NCBI GenBank assembly: GCA_040768925.1
Contig: JAXGLZ010000001.1
Coordinates: 186,001-250,000, forward strand
Source: CALNBC01 sp040768925
GTDB taxonomy: Bacteria; Bacillota; Clostridia; Christensenellales; CALWSW01
DNA length: 64,000 nucleotides
Reading direction: 5' to 3'
The stretch's first letter is position 1, and each line of letters starts with the position of its first letter. Position numbers and translations under genes: made by a program. Shown here piece by piece: positions 53,617 to 61,262 of the stretch. A model generated the notes under the pieces. The model did not search any database. It saw only the letters and a program-made list of their open reading frames with translations, and was not told where the DNA came from.

Positions 53617-53655
53617 AAAGCCGCGCTTTGAAGCACAAAGCGCGGCTTTTTGTTG
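53617..53655. terminator. Bidirectional terminator between gdhA and the amidohydrolase
   Basis: AAAGCCGCGCTTTG and CAAAGCGCGGCTTT form a 14-bp stem with a 5-base loop and T/A flanks. Confidence 0.9.
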
Positions 53656-53679
53656 TTTAACCTGCGGTGAACTCCCTGA

Positions 53680-55209
53680 TTACCCCTCGTACACCACTTT
53701 GCCCTTATGCACCGTCGCAAGGACTTTGATGTCCTTGATGGTCCTCGGGTCGGCGGCCATCGGGTCTTCGGCCAGGATCACCAGATCCCCCTGCTTGCCC
53801 GGCGCCAGGCTGCCCTTTTGATCCTCCATAAAGCTGGTCTTCGCCGCGTCCAGGGTATACATCCGCACGGCCTCATACGGGGTGACGGCGTTTTCCGGAT
53901 AGGGCTGGTTGACCGCCGCGTGGATCCCCAAAAGGGCGTCCATGGGCGTAACGTCCGAATCCGAGCCGCCGCCCAGGACGATGCCCGCGTCCAGCATCCT
54001 CCTGCTGGGATAGCCGCCGCGTTCCCTCTTTTCGCCCAACCTGGAACGGTATACCGTTCCCGGGCCGCCGCGAAGGAAGGTGAAGGACGGCTGGGTGCTG
54101 ACACGGATCCCCATCTTCGCGCAGCGGTCGATGTCCGCCTGCGTCGGGAAGCCGAAATGCTCCAGCCGGAGCCTGTGGCTGCTTGCCTTTTCGGGATGGG
54201 CGGCAAGGGCCTTCTCCATGGCGTCCAGCGCCTGGGTGACGCCAAGCTCGCCGATGCAGTGGAAGGACAGGGCCAGATCCCGGCGCAGGGCTTCGTTGAC
54301 CCAGGCTTCCACCTGGTCGTCCGGGTAGTTCAAATACCCCGCCGTATCCCCGTCGCAGTATTTTTTTGAAAAAGCGGCGGTGCGGGAGCCGATGGAGCCG
54401 TCCAGCAGAATGTCGCCCCCCCAAACGTCAAACCCCATGTCCACGGCCTTTTGCGCGTCCGGGGTGCACCAGAAGATCTTCATGTCCACCGGGAGTTCCG
54501 GCGCGACGGAACGGATGATCGGGATGTCGTCGTCCCCGCTGTCCAGCCCTTCCATGGCGTTGATGGTGGTGATGCCCTTAGATACGGCCTGATTCGCGGT
54601 GTAGCGCACGGCGTCCTGCCGCTGCTCTATGGACCAGGCGCCGAAAAAGCCCTCGCTGGCCAGCCTGTTCGCCGCGTCCTGCAATCGGCCGTTGGGTTTG
54701 CCGTCCTCCCCGAGGCGGATGCCCGCGGTGTTTGCGGGGAGGGCCAGGGCTTCAAAAGCCGCGGTGTTCACCTGAACGTAATGCTTGCCCCGGTCGGCGA
54801 TGAACACGGGGCGGGCAATCGCGTCCAGCTCCTTCATCACCGGCGGGCGGCCTTCCGCGAGTCTGCTTTCATCCAGCCGCTTGCCGAAAACCCACTGCCC
54901 TTCGGGAAGGTTTTGTTCCGCTTCTTTGAGGGCGCCCAGCACCCCGGCGATGCTCTTGCAGTCAAAAAGATCCACCCCCAGCGCGTTTTCGCCGGTGGTC
55001 AGCGCGTGGACGTGGCAGTCGAAAAACGCCGGAAGGATGGTCGCGCCCTTTGCGTCCTTTTGGGCGATGCCCGCGGCCTTCGCCGCGGCGGCGATCTCGC
55101 CGTCCGCGCCGAGGGCGGTGATTTTTCCGTCTTGGATCAGCACGGCGCTGTGGCGCTCGCCGCGCTCCATGGGGATCACGTTTGCGTTTATGAAAGCAAT
55201 GCTGCTCAT
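53680..55209 (-). CDS. YtcJ-like amidohydrolase
   Basis: This 509-residue metal-dependent hydrolase of the amidohydrolase superfamily, YtcJ/ExoP type, has FDCHVHA near residue 64 as the first metal site, HCIGELGVTQALDAME, LEHFGF and GSDSDVTPMDALLGIHAA. The C-terminal GSLAPGKQGDLVILAEDP closes the beta-sandwich. The substrate is unknown; relatives deformylate N-substituted compounds. No signal peptide is present. It is a single-gene unit with its own promoter. Confidence 0.92.
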   Translation of the reverse strand: MSSIAFINANVIPMERGERHSAVLIQDGKITALGADGEIAAAAKAAGIAQKDAKGATILPAFFDCHVHALTTGENALGVDLFDCKSIAGVLGALKEAEQNLPEGQWVFGKRLDESRLAEGRPPVMKELDAIARPVFIADRGKHYVQVNTAAFEALALPANTAGIRLGEDGKPNGRLQDAANRLASEGFFGAWSIEQRQDAVRYTANQAVSKGITTINAMEGLDSGDDDIPIIRSVAPELPVDMKIFWCTPDAQKAVDMGFDVWGGDILLDGSIGSRTAAFSKKYCDGDTAGYLNYPDDQVEAWVNEALRRDLALSFHCIGELGVTQALDAMEKALAAHPEKASSHRLRLEHFGFPTQADIDRCAKMGIRVSTQPSFTFLRGGPGTVYRSRLGEKRERGGYPSRRMLDAGIVLGGGSDSDVTPMDALLGIHAAVNQPYPENAVTPYEAVRMYTLDAAKTSFMEDQKGSLAPGKQGDLVILAEDPMAADPRTIKDIKVLATVHKGKVVYEG

Positions 55210-55255
55210 GTGGCCTCCAAATCCTGTTTTTTCAGGGAATGTAAATACTGGATAC

Positions 55256-55284
55256 AGTTTATCACCCCCGGCCGCGCGTTACAA
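55256..55284 (-). promoter_or_regulatory. Promoter for the YtcJ-like gene
   Basis: On the minus strand TTGTAA and TAAACT are 17 bases apart, with an extended TGA before the -10. Confidence 0.65.
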
Positions 55285-55511
55285 TGCCCGGGCAAAAATA
55301 TGCGCGCAAATTTGCGCAAAACATCCCTTTTTAGCGCCGGGATAACGCCCAAAGATCCTTTGAAACAGGCGTTTGGCGTTTTGTCCCTTGCCCTTTGTGG
55401 ATCTGTTTCAATCCGGCGGCGGTTTTTTTGCCGCAAGCGCCGCATCCTTCCCGGCCGCAAGCCCTTCCCGAAAAGCCGCCCGCGCCCGAAACCGCGGGCT
55501 TTTGCGCGCTC

Positions 55512-55540
55512 TTGCGCAACACACCCATAACGGCTATAAT
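55512..55540 (+). promoter_or_regulatory. Promoter for the corA leader
   Basis: TTGCGC at 55512-55517 and TATAAT at 55535-55540 are 17 bases apart. Transcription should start near 55547, giving a 127-base leader. The remaining gap 55285-55511 has nothing I can support. Confidence 0.75.
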
Positions 55541-55553
55541 ATCAGTAACACGG

Positions 55554-55659
55554 CGCGCTCAAAGCGCCTGTTTTGCACGCTTTGAGCGCGGCAGGCCGCT
55601 TTTTGCCATGCGCCGGGGCGATCAACGCCGCTTTTGGCCGGAATCGCCGGCAAAAAGCG
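55554..55659 (+). promoter_or_regulatory. Candidate attenuator/riboregulator in the corA leader
   Basis: CGCGCTCAAAGCG (55554-55566) pairs perfectly with CGCTTTGAGCGCG (55578-55590). GCGGC (55588-55592) pairs with GCCGC (55595-55599) and is followed by TTTTT, like a terminator. CGCTTTTTGCC (55597-55607) is perfectly complementary to GGCAAAAAGCG (55649-55659), just before the SD AGAAGGAGG. That pairing would break the terminator stem. Confidence 0.5.
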
Positions 55660-55673
55660 AAGAAGGAGGTCCC

Positions 55674-56606
55674 ATGACGGATATTTTCGCCACAAGCTGC
55701 GGCGCGCTCCGCCGTCTTACCGAATTTTCGGAAGGCTGCTGGGCGCATCTGACCGATCCCGAACCGGACGAAATCAAAGCCGTTTTGGACTTTTTTTGCG
55801 TTGACGAGGATTTCATCAAGGCCGCGCTGGACGAGGAGGAATCCCCCCACATCGAGCACGAGGACTGCGGGACCCTGATCATCGTGGACATCCCCATCGT
55901 TCAGCCCGAGGAAAAATCCTTTATTTACACGACCCTGCCCCTGGGCGTCGTGCTCTGCGAAAAGGGGATCGTCACGATCTGCCTCAAGGAGACGACGATC
56001 ATCGAGGATTTTATGAACGGCCGTGTCCGGGCGTTTTCCGTCAACAAGAAATACCGCTTTCTTTTGCAGATCCTTTACCGCAACGCTTCGAAATTCCTGC
56101 AATATCTGAAGCAGATCGACAAGGCCAGCTCCGTCGTCGAGAGCGAGCTGCACAAATCCATGAAAAACCGCGAGCTGATCCAGATGCTTCGGCTGGAAAA
56201 GTCCCTGGTTTATTTTTCCACCTCCCTCAAGGGGAACGAACTGGTGCTGGAAAAGCTTCTGCGCACCAGCAGCCTGACCCGCTACCCGGACGACGAGGAT
56301 CTGCTCGAAGACGTCATCATCGAAAACAAGCAGGCCATCGAGATGTGCACCATCTATCGGGATATTCTTTCCGGCACGATGGACGCTTACGCCTCGGTCA
56401 TCTCCAACAACCTGAACATCGTCATGAAGCTTTTGGCCGCGGTGACGATCATCCTTTCCGTGCCGCAGATCATTTACAGCCTGTTCGGCATGAACACGGG
56501 CGTGCCGTTTGAGGGGTACCACGGCGGTTTTTGGATCGTTCTCGGCCTTTCTTTGGCGTTGACTTTGGCCGTGACGATCATCATGTGGCGCAAGAAGATG
56601 TTCTGA
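55674..56606 (+). CDS. corA: CorA family divalent cation transporter
   Basis: This 310-residue protein has a large N-terminal cytoplasmic domain and two C-terminal membrane helices. The pore signature GMN lies in YSLFGMNTGVPF at the end of the first helix. The family moves Mg2+, and in some cases Co2+ or Ni2+, as a pentamer. I chose ATG 55674, 6 bases after GAAGGAGG; the longer frame to 55395 reads through the leader. Expression may be controlled by the leader structure. Confidence 0.93.
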   Translation: MTDIFATSCGALRRLTEFSEGCWAHLTDPEPDEIKAVLDFFCVDEDFIKAALDEEESPHIEHEDCGTLIIVDIPIVQPEEKSFIYTTLPLGVVLCEKGIVTICLKETTIIEDFMNGRVRAFSVNKKYRFLLQILYRNASKFLQYLKQIDKASSVVESELHKSMKNRELIQMLRLEKSLVYFSTSLKGNELVLEKLLRTSSLTRYPDDEDLLEDVIIENKQAIEMCTIYRDILSGTMDAYASVISNNLNIVMKLLAAVTIILSVPQIIYSLFGMNTGVPFEGYHGGFWIVLGLSLALTLAVTIIMWRKKMF

Positions 56607-56659
56607 TTGCGCATTGCCGCCAACAAGCCTGTTGACCGTTTATTTTTTGGGAGGTCCCT

Positions 56660-57931
56660 TTGCAGAAGTTGAAGATCCGCGGCGGCAAGCCGCTCTTTGG
56701 CACGGTTTCCGTGTCCGGCGCGAAGAATGCCGCCGTGGGAATACTGCCCGCCGCACTGATGGCCACGGGCGGATGTGCGATTGAAAACCTGCCGGATATT
56801 GAGGACGTTCGCCTTTTGGCGGACATTTTCAGGAAGATGGGGGCCGAAGTCGAATTTGACGGCGCCGCCATGAACATCAGCGGCGAGGGGATGCGCAACC
56901 CGAAGGCGGATTTCGACCTCGTGGGGCGGATGCGCGCGTCCTATTACCTGCTCGGCTCCATGCTGGGCCGCTTCGGCCGGGCGGAGGTCGCCCTGCCCGG
57001 CGGCTGCTTTATCGGCGTGCGGCCCATCGATCTGCACATCAAGGGCATGGAGGCCCTGGGCGCCACCACCCGGCTGGAGCGGGGCATCCTGAAAGCCGAG
57101 GCGAAAAACGGCCTGCGCGGGGCGGATATTTATTTGGACACCGTTTCCGTCGGCGCGACGATCAACATCATGCTCGCCGCCGTCTGGGCGCAAGGCCAGA
57201 CCGTCATCGCCAACGCCGCGAAGGAGCCCCACGTGGTCGATGTTGCCAACTTCCTCAACTGCATCGGCGCTTCCGTCAAGGGCGCGGGGACGGACGTGAT
57301 CCGCATCAACGGCGGCCGGTCCCTGCGCGGCTGCTCCTACGCGATCATTCCGGACCAGATCGAGGCCGGGACCTATATGATCGCCGCCGCCGCCGCCGGC
57401 GGGGACGTTACGGTGCGGAACGTCATCCCCACCCACTTGGAGGCCATCACCGCAAAACTGATGGAGATGGGCTATTCCGTCACCGAAGGGGACGACGGCA
57501 GGGAATTCTTCATGCAGGTCAGATCGGACGGCCAGCGCCCCCGGGGCGTCAACGTGCGCACCCTGCCCTACCCCGGCTTCCCCACGGACCTTCAGCAGCC
57601 CATCATGGCCCTTTTGACCCGGAACAGGGACGCCAGCCAGGTTTATGAGACCATCTTCGAGGACCGGTTCAAGCACGTGCCCTACCTTTGCCGCATGGGG
57701 GCGGAGATTTCCGTCAGCGGCAGGGTGGCGACGGTTTACGGCGTGGAGGGGCTTTCCGGCTGCCCCGTTACGGCCAGCGACCTGCGGGCGGGCGCCTCGC
57801 TGATCGTCGCCGGCCTGATGGCGGACGGCGTCACCACCATCGCGAACCTGGATTACATCGACCGCGGGTATGAGGACGTGGAAGACAAGCTGCGCGGCCT
57901 GGGCGCGGAAGTTGAACGGACGGACGAATGA
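56660..57931 (+). CDS. murA: UDP-N-acetylglucosamine 1-carboxyvinyltransferase
   Basis: This 423-residue enzyme adds enolpyruvate to UDP-GlcNAc, the first committed step of peptidoglycan synthesis. The catalytic cysteine is C116 in LPGGCFIGVRPIDLH, so fosfomycin should bind. GAKNAA near the N-terminus supplies the UDP-GlcNAc contacts. The start is TTG 56660, 7 bases after GGGAGG. It lies 54 bases after corA and may be read with it, as no separate promoter stands out. Many Clostridia carry two MurA proteins; only one is here. Confidence 0.96.
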   Translation: MQKLKIRGGKPLFGTVSVSGAKNAAVGILPAALMATGGCAIENLPDIEDVRLLADIFRKMGAEVEFDGAAMNISGEGMRNPKADFDLVGRMRASYYLLGSMLGRFGRAEVALPGGCFIGVRPIDLHIKGMEALGATTRLERGILKAEAKNGLRGADIYLDTVSVGATINIMLAAVWAQGQTVIANAAKEPHVVDVANFLNCIGASVKGAGTDVIRINGGRSLRGCSYAIIPDQIEAGTYMIAAAAAGGDVTVRNVIPTHLEAITAKLMEMGYSVTEGDDGREFFMQVRSDGQRPRGVNVRTLPYPGFPTDLQQPIMALLTRNRDASQVYETIFEDRFKHVPYLCRMGAEISVSGRVATVYGVEGLSGCPVTASDLRAGASLIVAGLMADGVTTIANLDYIDRGYEDVEDKLRGLGAEVERTDE

Positions 57932-57940
57932 CGCTTGATG

Positions 57941-58232
57941 TCAAAGCGCGCGCACGCTTTGAGGCTGCGCGGTTTGCCTGAAACGCGGCATCGTTTCGGC
58001 CGGCAAATCGTGAAAAGACGGAAAGCCTGCGGCTTTTTGCGCCGAAACCACGGATTCCGGCATCTATCAAGGAAGAACGTGTTTGCCCAGCGGGCCGAAC
58101 ACGACCGGCCGTTCCGGCGCACACGCGCCCCAGGGGCATCTTCGCTGCCGCTTCGCGGCAATGCACCCAGCCCGCCGGCCGGATTGAAGTCAAGGGGCCG
58201 CGTCCCCCCGACAATCCCATGGGTTTCTTGAC
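57941..58232 (+). repeat. Degenerate 3' mosaic repeat between murA and sfsA, mixed orientation
   Basis: Directly after the murA stop is a perfect hairpin TCAAAGCG / CGCTTTGA (57941-57962). Near 58041-58074 a B core lies in minus orientation (GCCGAAACCACGGATTCCGG, then ATCAAGGAAG). Near 58184-58232 D, E and F remnants lie in plus orientation (GGATTGAAGTCAAGGGGCCGC, then GGGTTTCTTGACAGG). Both converging genes may have contributed. Confidence 0.55.
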
Positions 58233-58238
58233 AGGTTA

Positions 58239-58276
58239 AACCGCCTGCCGAACATGTTTCGGCAGGCGGTTGTTTG
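58239..58276. terminator. Bidirectional terminator between murA and sfsA
   Basis: AACCGCCTGCCGAA pairs perfectly with TTCGGCAGGCGGTT across a 5-base loop, followed by GTTTGGTT. Confidence 0.85.
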
Positions 58277-58364
58277 GTTCCGGCCGGGTTTCGCGCGGTC
58301 AATCCCCGCGGTTCCCCCCCGCGCGCATGGCCGGGGGATCCGCGCGCGGAACGGGGATTCGGGG

Positions 58365-59213
58365 TCAGGATCGTTCTTCTTCCCCGCCTGTGCGCACCGG
58401 CAGCGGGCGAAAGGGCGAGATCCCTTCCGGCGTCACCTTGCATTCCACGGCAAACAGGCGCACGCCCGCCTGCTCCGCCCGCCTGAGGGCTTCGCCAAAG
58501 GCCGCGCCCGTTTCGTCGTTCGGGGCGACGAAGCGCGCCCCGGCAAACTGCACCACAAAGAGCACGGCGGCGAAATACCCCTCCTTCGCGCAGGCGGCCA
58601 GCTCGTCGAGGTGTTTGATCCCCCGCACGGTCGGCGCGTCCGGGAAAAAGGCCCCGCCCCTTTTGAAAAGGGTCACGCCCTTGACCTCGATAAACGCGCG
58701 GAGTCTGCCTTTTGGCCTGCCCTTTGCCAAAGCGCCTTGGGGGGCCTCTTCTTTTTGCCGGTTTTCGCCTTTGCGGTTCTTCTTCCCGGCCTCCGTTTCG
58801 ATATCGCCCGCGTTTTCTCCGCCCTTCTTGTTCGGCGATATCCCTTCTTCCCAAAGCCCTTCCGCCTCAAGGTAAAAATCCAGCCTGGAATTCCCGCGGA
58901 CCGCTTCGGGCTTCAGCCTTGTGATGTTTTTGAAAAGCTTGGGCAGGTATTCCGCCGCCACCTTGTTCGGCGCCAGGGAATCAATGTTGAAAAGCCTGCC
59001 GTCTTTCCAGGCCGCCACGAGGTCGAAGGCGGTCTTCCTGTTCGGGTTTTCCGCCGGGGCGAGGATCACCTTCGCCCCCGCCGTCAGCAGCTCGCCCAGC
59101 CTGCCGGTATTCTTGACGTGGACCGTTTCCACCCTGCCGTCTATCGCGGCCCGGGCGACAAACCGGTTTTGCCTTTCGATAAAGCTCCCCGGGAGCGTTT
59201 CGCCGTACCTCAT
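58365..59213 (-). CDS. sfsA: SfsA family DNA-binding/nuclease-like protein with charged insert
   Basis: This 282-residue SfsA protein has the N-terminal RYGETLPGSFIERQNRFVA and the HVKNTGRLGELL region. The core IEVKGVTLF is the PD-(D/E)XK-like site, and FPDAPTVRGIKHLDEL follows it. SfsA proteins are usually about 235 residues. Here about 45 extra residues, rich in Lys, Glu, Asn and Gly (around 128-170), sit between the conserved halves. The role of SfsA in sugar fermentation control is not well defined. It has its own promoter. Confidence 0.92.
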   Translation of the reverse strand: MRYGETLPGSFIERQNRFVARAAIDGRVETVHVKNTGRLGELLTAGAKVILAPAENPNRKTAFDLVAAWKDGRLFNIDSLAPNKVAAEYLPKLFKNITRLKPEAVRGNSRLDFYLEAEGLWEEGISPNKKGGENAGDIETEAGKKNRKGENRQKEEAPQGALAKGRPKGRLRAFIEVKGVTLFKRGGAFFPDAPTVRGIKHLDELAACAKEGYFAAVLFVVQFAGARFVAPNDETGAAFGEALRRAEQAGVRLFAVECKVTPEGISPFRPLPVRTGGEEERS

Positions 59214-59235
59214 CCGCGCACCATCCTTTGGGCGG

Positions 59236-59265
59236 ATTGTATCACCTTCCTGGGGCTTTGCGCAA
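59236..59265 (-). promoter_or_regulatory. Promoter for sfsA
   Basis: On the minus strand TTGCGC and TACAAT are 18 bases apart, with an extended TGA before the -10. Confidence 0.7.
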
Positions 59266-59300
59266 ACGCGCCCGGCGTTGAACGCGGCCGGGCTTTGGAG

Positions 59301-59333
59301 CGAAAAGCGCCGCCCCCGTTTCGGGGGCGGCGC
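59301..59333 (-). terminator. Terminator after glpK copy 2
   Basis: GCGCCGCCCCCG and CGGGGGCGGCGC form a 12-bp stem with a 3-base loop; on the minus strand TTTTCGCTCC follows. Confidence 0.8.
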
Positions 59334-59351
59334 GGCGCGATGATCAGGGGA

Positions 59352-60848
59352 TTACTTCTTGACCCAGTTGCCGGCGCGCTCGACGGCGCGGTTCCAGCCG
59401 TCCATCAATTCGCTGCGCTGTTCGGCGGTGAGCCTGGGCTCGAAGCGCTTCTCGCACTGCCAGTTGGCGGAAACTTCATCCACCGAGGCGAAGAAGCCGG
59501 TGGCCAGGCCGGCCGTGTAAGCGGCGCCCAGGCAGGTGGTCTCGGTGATGACCGGGCGCTCGACGGGCACGCCCAGGATATCGGCCTGGAACTGGAGCAG
59601 GAAATCGCTCTTGGCGCCGCCGCCGTCTGCGCGCAGCGCGGTGATCTTGGTGCCGGTCAGCTCCTCCATATCCTGGAAGGACTGGGCGATCTGATACGCC
59701 ATGCACTCCAGGGCGGCGCGGCAGATGTGCGCCTTGGTGGTGCCGCGGGTGATGCCGATGATGGTGCCCCGGGCATAGGGGTCCATATAGGGGGAGCTGA
59801 GCCCGTTGAAGGCGGGAACGAGGTAAACGCCGCCGTTGTCCGGAACGGTGCTGGCCAGCTTCTCGCATTCGGAGGCTTCCGAGATGATGCCCAGGCCGTC
59901 GCGCAGCCACTGGATGGCGGCGCCGGATACGTTGGCATAGCTCTCATAGCCCCACTGCAGGGGCGCGCCCTCGCGCACGCACAGCGCGGTGCTGAAGCAG
60001 CCCTTGCCCACGTCGAGGTGCTTCTCGCCGCAGTTGAGGATCATGAAGGAACCGGTGCCATAGGTGTTCTTGATCATGCCGGGCTTTACGCAGGCCTGGC
60101 CGAAGGCGGCGGCGGTCTGGTCGCCGCAGATGCCGGAAATCGGAACCTTCGCGCCGAAGAACTCCTTGGGGTCCGTATAGGCGAAGATGCCGCAGGGATT
60201 GACCAGTTTGGGCAGAATGGAACGCGGGATGCCGTAATACTTCATCAGCTCCTCGTCGTAATCCATGGTATCGATGTTGACCATCAGCGTGCAGCAGGCG
60301 TTGGAGTAGTCGGACACGTGGGCCGCGCCGCCGGACAGCTTCCAGGTCATCCAGCTCTCGACGGTGCCGAACAGAACGCGGCCCTCGTCAACGGCCTTTT
60401 TGACGTCGGGCAGGTTCTCAAGGATCCACTTGATCTTCGGGCCGGCGCAGTTGGTGACGATAAAGCCGCCGCAGCGCTTCATGATGCCGGGGCCGTCCTT
60501 GGCGATCAGCTCGTCGCAGATCTCGGCGGTGCGGGTATCCTGCCACACGATGGAACGGCAGAGGGGCTCGCCGGTATGCTTGTCCCACAGGACGGTGGTT
60601 TCGCGCTGGTTGGTGATGCCGACGGCGTCGATGTCTTTCGGGTCGATCCCGCCTTTATCCAGGCATTCCTTGACGACGCGCATGGAAACGTCGTAAATCT
60701 CCTGGGCGTCATGCTCGACCCAGCCGGGATTGGGAAAGTATTGAGTAAATTCGCTGTAAGCCGAAGAAACGATATTTGCCTTGCGGTCGAACACGATCGC
60801 TTTTGTGCCGGTGGTACCCTGATCGATACCCAAAACATATTTGCCCAT
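59352..60848 (-). CDS. glpK: Glycerol kinase (copy 2)
   Basis: This 498-residue FGGY kinase is the same length as copy 1 but clearly diverged (GIDQGTTGTKAIVFD at the start, GDQTAAAFGQACV in the second domain). ATG 60848 is behind GGAGGG. The region before FFGAKVPISG has glutamate where the HPr-phosphorylated histidine would be, so phosphotransfer activation is unlikely here too. It is transcribed divergently from an exported flavoprotein reductase. Glycerol or a related polyol could be the substrate. Confidence 0.95.
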   Translation of the reverse strand: MGKYVLGIDQGTTGTKAIVFDRKANIVSSAYSEFTQYFPNPGWVEHDAQEIYDVSMRVVKECLDKGGIDPKDIDAVGITNQRETTVLWDKHTGEPLCRSIVWQDTRTAEICDELIAKDGPGIMKRCGGFIVTNCAGPKIKWILENLPDVKKAVDEGRVLFGTVESWMTWKLSGGAAHVSDYSNACCTLMVNIDTMDYDEELMKYYGIPRSILPKLVNPCGIFAYTDPKEFFGAKVPISGICGDQTAAAFGQACVKPGMIKNTYGTGSFMILNCGEKHLDVGKGCFSTALCVREGAPLQWGYESYANVSGAAIQWLRDGLGIISEASECEKLASTVPDNGGVYLVPAFNGLSSPYMDPYARGTIIGITRGTTKAHICRAALECMAYQIAQSFQDMEELTGTKITALRADGGGAKSDFLLQFQADILGVPVERPVITETTCLGAAYTAGLATGFFASVDEVSANWQCEKRFEPRLTAEQRSELMDGWNRAVERAGNWVKK

Positions 60849-60910
60849 TTTACCCTCCATGATGTGAATTGTTTAACCATTGCGAAAGAAATGTTCAATA
60901 TCCAATTAAC

Positions 60911-60939
60911 AGTATATTACTTTCCGCTACCAACGTCAA
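60911..60939 (-). promoter_or_regulatory. Promoter for glpK copy 2
   Basis: On the minus strand TTGACG and TATACT are exactly 17 bases apart, about 60 bases before the gene. Confidence 0.8.
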
Positions 60940-60997
60940 TCATTCACGAGAATATGCTTATTGATTTAGCGGTTGGCAAAAGTTTATCGTTAACGTG

Positions 60998-61025
60998 TTG
61001 ACAACGGCGGCAAAGGTGATACACT
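60998..61025 (+). promoter_or_regulatory. Promoter for the flavoprotein reductase
   Basis: TTGACA at 60998-61003 and TACACT at 61020-61025 are 16 bases apart, with an extended TGA. A palindrome CGTTAACG lies just before the -35. The leader to 61263 is about 230 bases; I see no clear structure in it. Confidence 0.75.
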
Positions 61026-61262
61026 GTATGCCGTTGACCGCATTTTTCTTATAAATGCCTTTTGACGCATGTTTATCCGCCTCTATCCGTTTTCTGTCAT
61101 AAGCAAACTTTTCAGCGCTTCAACCGCGCGATTATTGCCGCAGATAAGGTAAAAGGAATCCATTCCTTTTGCCTTAAGCATAGCGCGCCAATTCGAACCC
61201 GGTCCGGCGTGCAACGCTTAAGATCAAACGATTTGGCAACCCCAAACACAAAGGAGGATACC

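Noticed and set aside
55554..55659. M-box (Mg2+) riboswitch before corA
   Set aside because: The leader is too short and lacks the conserved M-box core. It is described as an unclassified attenuator candidate instead.
58254..61001. A 915-residue open frame on the plus strand across sfsA and glpK copy 2
   Set aside because: Both genes on the other strand are complete and conserved. The long frame is a by-product of GC-rich codon use.
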